In this document: positions 33,498 through 41,200 of the stretch, piece after piece
Layout of the letters: every line of letters begins with the position of its first letter
Position numbering within the stretch: the stretch's first letter is position 1
NCBI GenBank assembly: GCA_020403265.1
Contig: JADBXZ010000068.1
Span: 1-47,267 of the forward strand
DNA: 47,267 nt
From: Bacteroidota bacterium
Lineage (GTDB): Bacteria; Bacteroidota; Bacteroidia; B-17B0; Aurantibacillaceae
Reading direction: 5' to 3'
Notes under the pieces: model-generated
Seen by the model: only the letters and a program-made list of their open reading frames with translations
Told to the model about the DNA's origin: nothing
Databases searched by the model: none
Made by a program: the position numbers and the translations under genes

Positions 33498-34340
33498 TTA
33501 ATTGCTTAATTGATTTAACTTCTCCATAAAAAAAGTTGCCATTTTATTTGTAAAGTAGCTTTGTTTATATTGGCCTACCCATTGAATACCTGCAACGCTA
33601 TTTGTTAAAAAAACTTCGTCTGCATTACAGATAATATAATCGGTTAAACGATTTTCAAAGACTAAAATTTTATTTTGTGCCGCTAAAGAAATTATTTGCT
33701 TTCGCATTACACCATCAAGGCAACCTTCAGAAAGCGGAGGTGTGTATAAAGTACCGTTTTTTACCACAAAAACATTACTACTTATACTTTCACAAATATT
33801 ACCAAGTTCATTAATAATAAAACACTCATCTAGTTTCATACTTTGTTTGGCAACACCAGCAAGCACATATAACAGAGCGCTTCCGTGTTTTATATTCGAC
33901 AATTTATTGATGGGTTTTTTGATATCTCCAAATACATCTACCCACAAACCTTTCGCATTTAACTGATAATTTGTTTCCAGTTGATTGGATTCAATTAAAA
34001 AACTAATATCGTTTGTTTCCGGCGTATAAAAACCACCTTCGTTTCTTAAAACAGTTAATCGAATTCTTGAATTAGGAGCATGTACATTTTTCTTAAGTAA
34101 TTGAATCATCAATGCCTGTATATTTTCAACACTAAATTCCGCAGGAACATTCATTCGTAAAGCCGTCATACCAAGCTTTAATCTGGTTATGTGATCTTTA
34201 AGGAACATTAATTTATTGTTACATACCCGTATTGTTTCGAATATAGAATCACCATATTTAAAAGCTCTATTATTGATGGCCAAAAAAGGCTCATACACAC
34301 TAACTAAATGCCCATTAAATATACAATAATTGCCTTCCAA
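33498..34340 (-). CDS. PLP-dependent class IV aminotransferase/lyase (IlvE/PabC-like)
   Basis: 280 residues, fold-type IV. Starts at TTG with NYCIFNGHLVS. Motifs: NNRAFKYGDSIFETIR, the probable PLP lysine K151 in LSNIKHGSALLYVLA, ESISSNVFVVKNGTLYTPPL with E184, and CLDGVMRKQII. Family members are branched-chain or D-amino acid aminotransferases and aminodeoxychorismate lyase; the 280-residue length fits PabC or D-amino acid types best. No folate or branched-chain genes are nearby, so the reaction remains open. Confidence 0.88.
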   Translation of the reverse strand: MEGNYCIFNGHLVSVYEPFLAINNRAFKYGDSIFETIRVCNNKLMFLKDHITRLKLGMTALRMNVPAEFSVENIQALMIQLLKKNVHAPNSRIRLTVLRNEGGFYTPETNDISFLIESNQLETNYQLNAKGLWVDVFGDIKKPINKLSNIKHGSALLYVLAGVAKQSMKLDECFIINELGNICESISSNVFVVKNGTLYTPPLSEGCLDGVMRKQIISLAAQNKILVFENRLTDYIICNADEVFLTNSVAGIQWVGQYKQSYFTNKMATFFMEKLNQLSN

Positions 34341-34428
34341 GTTGAGTTACATTAACTATAAAAGTAATTATTTTATTATTGTTTTAAAAGTTTTTAGCAT
34401 TTCTAGTTTATAACTAATAAAAAAGAAA

Positions 34429-34459
34429 TTGCAAATCCTAACAACTTGCTGTAACTTTG
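34429..34459 (+). promoter_or_regulatory. Bacteroidota-type promoter for clpP
   Basis: TTG at 34429-34431 and a perfect TAACTTTG at 34452-34459, 20 nt apart, 24 nt before the ATG at 34484. Because the -7 box covers the upstream in-frame TTG (34457), that TTG cannot be the translation start. Confidence 0.6.
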
Positions 34460-34483
34460 AAATTCAACTTTAAAATTAAGACT

Positions 34484-35158
34484 ATGTTTAACCACAATGA
34501 ATTTGAAAAATACGCCACTAAACATCGTGGCATAAACAGTTTAACTTATGCTAGTTACACTTCACATATACAATCCAGTTTAACTCCCTACATCTTAGAA
34601 GAACGCCAACTAAATGTATCACAAATGGACGTGTTTAGCCGTTTAATGATGGATAGGATTATTTTTTTAGGCACCGGTATTAATGACCAAGTTGCTAACA
34701 TTGTTCAAGCACAATTACTTTTTTTAGAAAGCGTTGATGCAAAAAAAGATATTCAAATTTACATTAACTCCCCTGGAGGTAGTGTTTATGCCGGCTTGGG
34801 TATATATGACACAATGCAAATTGTAAAACCTGACGTTGCAACAATTTGTACCGGAATGGCAGCAAGTATGGGAGCAGTATTACAATGTGCCGGTGCTAAA
34901 GGCAAACGAACAGCTTTAAAACATGCACGTATCATGATTCATCAACCACTTGGCGGCGCTGAAGGTCAGGCAAGTGATATTGAAATTACAGCTCGTGAAA
35001 TTCAAAAACTTAAAAAAGAGCTCTACGAAATAATAGCCACTCATAGCGGACAAACATTCGATAAAGTTTGGGCAGACAGTGACAGAGATTATTGGATGAT
35101 TGCTCAAGAGGCTAAAGAATACGGTATGATTGACGAAGTTTTAGAAAGAAAACCATAA
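34484..35158 (+). CDS. clpP: ATP-dependent Clp protease proteolytic subunit
   Basis: 224 residues from the ATG at 34484. Catalytic triad S128 (TGMAASMGAV), H153 (IMIHQPLGG) and D202 (SDRDYWM). The handle segment SDIEITAREIQKLK is normal. ClpP forms a double heptameric chamber and needs an AAA+ unfoldase such as ClpX; clpX, often the next gene, is not here, and a strong terminator follows. It has its own promoter. The N-terminus is about 20 residues longer than E. coli's processed form, probably a propeptide. Confidence 0.96.
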   Translation: MFNHNEFEKYATKHRGINSLTYASYTSHIQSSLTPYILEERQLNVSQMDVFSRLMMDRIIFLGTGINDQVANIVQAQLLFLESVDAKKDIQIYINSPGGSVYAGLGIYDTMQIVKPDVATICTGMAASMGAVLQCAGAKGKRTALKHARIMIHQPLGGAEGQASDIEITAREIQKLKKELYEIIATHSGQTFDKVWADSDRDYWMIAQEAKEYGMIDEVLERKP

Positions 35159-35179
35159 CAAAGATTCCTAAAAAATGAT

Positions 35180-35206
35180 AAAAGGGGCCAAAAGCCCCTT
35201 TTTTTT
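35180..35206 (+). terminator. Intrinsic terminator of clpP
   Basis: AAAAGGGGC (35180-35188) pairs with 35194-35202 across a CAAAA loop, followed by a run of eight T. It lies 21 nt after the clpP stop. Confidence 0.93.
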
Positions 35207-35275
35207 ATTCTAAAATAAATTTTGGTACATTTATTGCCTATTTTTACAGTATATAACGATTCAAAATTTAATTAT

Positions 35276-35875
35276 ATGAGGAAAATTATTGTTGTGCTTT
35301 TTATTTCAACTGCTATAACTGCATTTGGTCAAGCAAAAAAAGGTAAAGAGCCAAAAATGGCCAATACCATGGCATCAGGCTATTATGTTGCACAAAAAGG
35401 AGATACTATTAAAGGCGATATTGCCCTTGATACCGAAAATGAAGTAGCTATGTACAAAGGATTTAGTATTAAAATTGGAAATGGTAAACCAACAGCAATA
35501 ACAACCAAAAAAGCAAAAGCCTATGGTTTCAACGGTCGTCATTTTACAGTTATTCCTTTTGACGATGGAGAAGTATATATTGAATACCTTGCCAAAGGTC
35601 GTTTAAACTTTTGTGAGTATCGTTTTATGGGGAAAGTTAATGGTGAACCGGGTATTGAAAGTGTTTATTTTATCCAAGACACCAGAGCTGAAGCTAAAGA
35701 TGCTGACCTGAAACAATTTAAGCAATTCAAAACAATGTTCTATAAAAAGGAAGTAAAAAATTACTTTAAGGATCAGCCACAAATTTGGAGTGATTTTGAC
35801 AAGTTTGTTTTTGACAAGAACAAATTTGCTGAGTCAGTTAAAGAATTCAATAAATTTTACGAAGTTTCAGAATAA
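35276..35875 (+). CDS. Unrecognised exported protein
   Basis: 199 residues from the ATG at 35276, where a proper signal peptide begins (MRKIIVVLFISTAITAFGQ). A start at 35222 would put 18 unlikely residues before it and lies close to the clpP terminator. The mature protein has a beta-rich segment (GYYVAQKGDTIKGDIALDTE, KKAKAYGFNGRHF, DGEVYIEYLAKGRLNF) and a helical Lys/Phe-rich end (KQFKTMFYKKEVKNYF...KFVFDKNKFAESVKEF). This resembles short periplasmic proteins common in the phylum, but I cannot name a family. A single-gene transcript, closed by its own terminator. Confidence 0.75.
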   Translation: MRKIIVVLFISTAITAFGQAKKGKEPKMANTMASGYYVAQKGDTIKGDIALDTENEVAMYKGFSIKIGNGKPTAITTKKAKAYGFNGRHFTVIPFDDGEVYIEYLAKGRLNFCEYRFMGKVNGEPGIESVYFIQDTRAEAKDADLKQFKQFKTMFYKKEVKNYFKDQPQIWSDFDKFVFDKNKFAESVKEFNKFYEVSE

Positions 35876-35891
35876 AATTTGATTAACGAAT

Positions 35892-35923
35892 AAAAAATCC
35901 TCGCTAAACGAGGATTTTTTTTT
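35892..35923 (+). terminator. Intrinsic terminator
   Basis: A 12-bp perfect stem, 35892-35903 (AAAAAATCCTCG) with 35909-35920, loop CTAAA, ending in nine T. It ends the transcript of the 35276 gene. Confidence 0.93.
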
Positions 35924-35942
35924 AATTCCAAAGTTATTTTTT

Positions 35943-35950
35943 TAGCTTTG
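35943..35950 (+). promoter_or_regulatory. -7 box TAGCTTTG before the 7-TM gene
   Basis: Exact TAnnTTTG match ending 8 nt before the TTG start at 35959, directly downstream of a strong terminator. A new promoter is needed at this point, which supports the call. No good -33 TTTG is visible. Confidence 0.5.
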
Positions 35951-35958
35951 GAAGCCTC

Positions 35959-36666
35959 TTGGAATTCGATTACACATATACAACACTCTTTGGTGCTCAG
36001 ATTTTTGAACCTGTAACTATTTTAACTAATGCTGCTATTGCACTTGTATGTGCTTACGCCTTTTTTCAATTAAATAAAACAAAAACAGTTACGGCCATCC
36101 AATGGAGTATGTTCTTCTTATTAATAGGTCTAAGCAGTATAATTGGCAGTTTAGGACATGGGGTGCATTATCAACTGGGTAATTCGTTTTTTAAATGTGT
36201 TGAGTTTACTATGAATGCAATTTCGTTAATTGCCATTTATTATTGTTACCAAGCAGCGCACACAAACTACTCTACCGAAAAAAATAAACAAACTAAATTA
36301 CTTAGAAATATTGTGATTGCTTGGATAACCCTTTTGCTTTTAATTACAATTTGGTTTAGTAATTTTACTTTAATTAAAATTCATGCAGGTATTGTGCTGT
36401 CCTATTCACTTATTGTTCATATAATCACGCACAAGCGAAAAATACCGGGAAGTGGATGGATTGCATTTGGAATAGCGGTATCTTTCCTTTCTATCTTAAC
36501 ACATAGCCTTAAAATTAAGTTAAGCGATTGGTTTAATCACAAGGATATTTCCCATCTAATAATGGCTGTTTCTTTGCTTCTCATTTTCAAAGGTGTTCAA
36601 CTTAAAGTTCGATTTATCGAAAACAATCTACTTGAAGATTCACTCAATTATTCTGAAGTTGTTTAG
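35959..36666 (+). CDS. Seven-helix membrane protein (DUF6962/CREST-like)
   Basis: 235 residues from a TTG start; no ATG is available before the first helix. About seven membrane helices. Conserved-looking polar motifs within helices are FEPVTILTNAAIA, SLGHGVHYQLG (S64, H67, H70), PGSGWIAFGI and FNHKDISHLIM (H194, D196, H199). The Ser/His/Asp spread recalls the CREST superfamily of membrane metal hydrolases (ceramidases, PAQR), but this is inference from pattern. It overlaps the convergent DUF2779 gene tail-to-tail. Confidence 0.7.
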   Translation: MEFDYTYTTLFGAQIFEPVTILTNAAIALVCAYAFFQLNKTKTVTAIQWSMFFLLIGLSSIIGSLGHGVHYQLGNSFFKCVEFTMNAISLIAIYYCYQAAHTNYSTEKNKQTKLLRNIVIAWITLLLLITIWFSNFTLIKIHAGIVLSYSLIVHIITHKRKIPGSGWIAFGIAVSFLSILTHSLKIKLSDWFNHKDISHLIMAVSLLLIFKGVQLKVRFIENNLLEDSLNYSEVV

Positions 36667-38120
36667 ATTTCATCTTTTGTAAATTGTAATAAAAACCTTA
36701 CTATTTCGTATGTTGCTTTGGCGTCTGCCAGACAATAATTAATTAAAGATTGTTTGTTAAGTTCAGCATCTATTGTATTTGTTGATGTTCGGCACATTTC
36801 ATAAATTGTCATAGCCTGCAAGCCACTTTGTATATCATCGTAAAAGTTTTTTTTCAATAATACACCCGAAACCGTTTTAAGGTTAAAATTATTGCCAAAC
36901 TGTGTGTCGTAGTACAATAGGTTCGAAAAAATTGCATAAACGTCAAACAGTTTTAACTTTAATTCTAATAACTCCTTCTGCCTGGAAGGAAACAGCTCTA
37001 TGAATTTATTGATAACATTCTCCTCCAACGTTTTGTCAAACACAAGTAAAGTAGCGTACTTATTTGTATGTTCTAATAATAACTCTAAAAACGACTCGCG
37101 GTGATCTGTTTCGTGGTTTGTAAAATAATTAAAGGATGAGTCTTCATCAAACGCCGAAAATAAGAATGGAATCTGTTCAAAAGGCTTGGTTTTTACTATG
37201 ATTGGGATAGAAGAACTTAATACTTCGATATCAAAAGCACAATATGGCTCTTGAAGTTCACTTAAGAGCTGTTTCAATTTCTCAACTTCAACATGAACTT
37301 TTTCATTAATAAAAGCATTTTTTATAATTAAGGCATTCTTAGAAAGCATCAAATCACCTGGTAGATCTTTAATACTTTTAATTCCACTTGCATAGTAACT
37401 AATTGCCTCACTTTTCGATAGATTGGGCAAATTAAATACAGAATCTCGCCCCAGCTTTTCTTTCCAACAAGTTTCAAAAAAATCACATTGATAAGGTTTA
37501 AAACAATGTTCTCCAATTTCTACATTTGGTATCCTATTTTCATCCAATACCTGAATTGCTTGAGCTACTTTAATTTCAAAATACTCAATGTTCTTCTCTG
37601 CTTCCTTTTTTATGCTTCGTTTCTTAAACAATTCCTTTATTTCCAGCTCCCCATTGAATAGGTAATTGCCATTAATCGTTACTAAATAAAAATCAAATAG
37701 ATTAATTTGATTTTTTAAAACATAATATTGCAGACAAGCATCCTTTAAAAACACCTCACTTATCTTTAGAGAATTTTTTACCTCGTAGGCAGTATAAAAA
37801 TCGTTGTGCCTAACAAGCAAGTCAACCATCACCAAAATGTTATTAAAAATAAAGGTTGCCTCGTAAATTACTTCCGTTTTTGCATCAACAAGCTCTTTAG
37901 TTAACGCCGCTGCCTGAGTAGAATTCGTAGTTTCCTTACTAACATCTCTGCCATTTGGAAATAATTGCTGGGCTAAATAACCAATTTGATGCCCACGGTT
38001 AAAAGTTAATTGCTTATCAAGTTCTACCTTGTCTCTTAAATAGTAGTGCTTTTTATAAAGGTAAAAGGCCTTAGAACATTGCTCAAATTTTAAGTATGCC
38101 GTTTTGCTGATCAACATCAT
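36663..38120 (-). CDS. DUF2779 protein: Cas4/RecB-like nuclease joined to DnaQ-like exonuclease
   Basis: 485 residues. The N-terminal half has the PD-(D/E)XK nuclease pattern of Cas4/AddB: H44, D100 (VMVDLLVR), E113 and K115 (YEVKNS). Four cysteines (C15, C206, C212, C218; CFKPYQCDFFETCW) are set to bind a 4Fe-4S cluster. The C-terminal half starts with FDIE (D297, E299) of a DEDD exonuclease fold and ends with the distant Asp in YCLADAKATYEIV. This fusion is the DUF2779 family, of unknown cellular role, probably DNA repair or processing. No cas gene or CRISPR array is in the window. The final 4 bp overlap the convergent gene. Confidence 0.85.
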   Translation of the reverse strand: MMLISKTAYLKFEQCSKAFYLYKKHYYLRDKVELDKQLTFNRGHQIGYLAQQLFPNGRDVSKETTNSTQAAALTKELVDAKTEVIYEATFIFNNILVMVDLLVRHNDFYTAYEVKNSLKISEVFLKDACLQYYVLKNQINLFDFYLVTINGNYLFNGELEIKELFKKRSIKKEAEKNIEYFEIKVAQAIQVLDENRIPNVEIGEHCFKPYQCDFFETCWKEKLGRDSVFNLPNLSKSEAISYYASGIKSIKDLPGDLMLSKNALIIKNAFINEKVHVEVEKLKQLLSELQEPYCAFDIEVLSSSIPIIVKTKPFEQIPFLFSAFDEDSSFNYFTNHETDHRESFLELLLEHTNKYATLLVFDKTLEENVINKFIELFPSRQKELLELKLKLFDVYAIFSNLLYYDTQFGNNFNLKTVSGVLLKKNFYDDIQSGLQAMTIYEMCRTSTNTIDAELNKQSLINYCLADAKATYEIVRFLLQFTKDEI

Positions 38121-38158
38121 TGCAAGTTAAAAATTATACGCTTTGCTTTTAACAATTA

Positions 38159-38174
38159 CTAACAATATTGTTAG
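38159..38174. promoter_or_regulatory. 16-bp perfect palindrome between divergent genes
   Basis: CTAACAATATTGTTAG is a perfect dyad in the gap between the DUF2779 gene and the alpha-2-macroglobulin gene. It could be an operator for either. An upstream TTG of the A2M frame (38168) lies inside it. A palindrome of this length is expected about once per window by chance in such AT-rich DNA, so position is the main support. Confidence 0.35.
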
Positions 38175-38233
38175 CAACTAAATTTAGGCTTAAACGTAAA
38201 AAGGCTAATTTCGAATTAGAATTCCAAAACCTT

Positions 38234-41200
38234 ATGATTAAACAAAACTTAAAATGGATGGCCATCGGGGTGGCTATTTCAGCAGCCGGCTTATTCATTT
38301 ACAATAAAGTTTCCAATTATAAAAAACTGTCCGGCAATAACCTGTTTACCGATGTTCAATATCAAATTAATCCTGAGTTTGCCAATTATATTTCCGCCTT
38401 TACAACAGGCTATATTTCATCCAACTCCACTATAAAAATTAAACTAACCAACGAACTAAATTCGAGTACTGAATTAAATTCGGCCATACAAGAAAAGCTA
38501 ATAAGTTTCTCGCCCGAAATTGAAGGTACACTTGTTTGGAAGGATGCTCAAAATCTGGAATTCAAACCAACCAGCAGACTTAAAGCAGGTCAAAAATACA
38601 AGGCTACTTTTTTCTTGAACAAATTGCTTGACGTTAAAAAGGAATTAGAAGAATTTGAATTTGCTTTTGAAGTAATTCAACAATCTATACAACTTAACGC
38701 AGGCGAACTTAAATCATATAACTCAAACGATTATTACTTATATAGCCTGAGCGGTAACCTGGGTAGCGCTGACTATATCGCTGCGGATGAAATAGAAAAA
38801 ACATTAAGCGCTAAACTTGATAACAAAAACTTAAACATTAAATGGATTCACAATGAAAAAGGCACTAATCACCAATTTGTAATAGATAGTATTGAACGTC
38901 CTACTAGCGGCGAAAGTCAAGTTAACCTGGTATGCAATGCAGAATCAATTAATATCAACTATCAAAAAGAAAAAACATTTAGCGTACCTCAAAAAAATAA
39001 ATTTGAATTATTAACTACAACCATTGGAAGTGACGAAGAACAATTTGTAGATTGTGTTTTTTCTAATCCAATAGATGAAAATCAAAGTCTTCAAGGTTTA
39101 ATTGATTTAGGTGGAAGTAAAGAAGTTAAATATATCATAGCAAACAATCATGTGTTGGTTTATCCTAATAGCATTGAAAATGGCTCCTTTTTACTGACTG
39201 TTAACACAGGTGTTAGAGACACCAAAGGTCAGGTTATTACCAAAAAAACCGAACATAGTATCGTATTCAAAGAAGTTAAACCTTCGGTTAGATTTGTTGG
39301 CAATGGCAACATTTTACCGTCAACCAATAGTTTAACCATTCCTTTTGAAACCGTTAACCTCAAAGCAGTTGATGTTAAAATTATCAGAATATACGAAAAC
39401 AACGTTCTTCAATTTTTACAAACTAATGATATAAATGGCGGCTCTCAATTAGCGCAGGTAGGTAAAAAAATAATTGAAAAACGAATTAATTTAGGAATTA
39501 CAAATCCGGAAAAATTAGCTGTATGGCAAAAATCAGCTTTAGACATAAGCACGCTAATTAAGCCCGAGCCGGGCGCTATTTACAGAGTTACCTTTAGTTT
39601 CAAAAAATCATATGCCAATTACCCTTGTCTTGGAGAATCACAATCATTAGAGATGGAGGAAATTAAGTCGTCAACCGAAACAGAAAACGAAGAAGGTTAT
39701 TTTGGTTATTATTATGATGATTACGAATATGGTTATGATTATTACAGCGATGAATACGACGGAAGCGGTTGGGAAGACAGAGACAACCCTTGTAAAGATT
39801 ATTATTACAGACAGTATGACAGAAAGGTTTCAAAAAACATTCTTGCAAGTGACCTTGGCTTAACTTTAAAGAAAGGTAATGATGGTTCATTTTTTGCGGT
39901 GGTTACTGATTTAGTTTCAGCAGCACCACTTAATAAAGTTGCTATAGAACTTTACGATTATCAAAAACAGCTCATCGAAACCACTCAAACAAATAGTGAT
40001 GGTCAAGCATTTATTTCTCCAAAAAACAAGCCCTACTTTTTAGTAGCCAAAAAAGATAAACAAAGAGCTTACCTGAGACTAGACGAAGGATCCGTATTGT
40101 CGTTGAGTATGTATGATGTGAGTGGAGACGAAATCCGAAAAGGAATGAAAGGGTTTATATACGGGGAGCGTGGCGTTTGGAGGCCCGGAGACAGCTTATT
40201 CTTAAATTTCATTTTAGAAGATAAAACCAATTCGTTACCGGAAAATCATCCGGTGATTTTCTCCTTAACCAATCCTCAAGGTCAGTTAGTTAAAAGAACG
40301 GTTAGCAACAAGGGCGTAAACGGGTTTTATAACTTTAGTTGTGCAACAGATAAAAATGCGCCAACCGGTTTTTGGAATGCAGAAGTTAAAGTGGGAGCCG
40401 TAAAGTTCAATAAACTAATTCGCATAGAAACAATTATGCCTAATCGTTTAAAAATTGAAGTACATGCAGGCGATGATAAACTATTGGTTAATAACAACAG
40501 TCAAAATGTGACACTTCATACAAATTGGTTAACCGGTGCAACGGCAAAAAATCTAGCAGCCAATATTAGTGTTGCCCTTACAAGCAGTTTTACACGCTTT
40601 GATAAATTCGATGATTTTAATTTTACAGATGGTGGTAATCGTTTCGAAGCACAAAATATTACCTTGTTTGATGGTAAAGTAGATGAAAATGGTAATGCAT
40701 CCATGCCTTTAAATTTAAACATCAGCAATGCACCGGGATTTTTAAAAGCGAACTTTACGACTCGCGTTTTTGAGCCGGGTGGTACATTCAGCATTGATCG
40801 TTTTAGTATTGATTATTCTCCTTTTACAAATTATGTTGGTGTAAAATTACCTTCAGGCGAAAGTAATACAGGTATTTTATACACAGGTAAAGCTCACCAG
40901 ATTGAAATTGCAAGCGTTGATTTTAAAGGAAAGCCAACCAGTAGAAGTTCCATCAAATTTGAATTGTATAAATTGGATTGGCGTTGGTGGTGGGATCAAT
41001 ACTACGATGATGTTGCTAATTACATTAGCGACGAATATCATAAACCTGTACAATCTCAAATGGTTAATACTTCTAACGGCCGAGGCAAAGTAACAGTTAA
41101 CATTGGTGAAAAAGACTGGGGCAGATATTTAATCAGAATTATTGATACAGAAAGTGGTCACGCTTGCACGCAAATTACCTACTTTGATTGGAGCAATTGG

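Noticed and set aside
34457-34483. Upstream TTG start for clpP
   Set aside because: It lies inside a perfect TAACTTTG -7 box; the ATG at 34484 fits the family N-terminus better.
35222-35275. Upstream ATG for the secreted protein at 35276
   Set aside because: It would bury the signal peptide 18 residues in and sits 16 nt after the clpP terminator, in likely promoter sequence.
36663-38120. CRISPR-Cas association of the Cas4-like protein
   Set aside because: No direct-repeat array or other cas gene is visible anywhere in the window; the domain fusion is that of DUF2779.
38168-38233. TTG start for the alpha-2-macroglobulin gene
   Set aside because: The TTG falls in a 16-bp palindrome, and the 22 extra residues precede a normal MIKQNLKW signal-anchor start at the ATG 38234.
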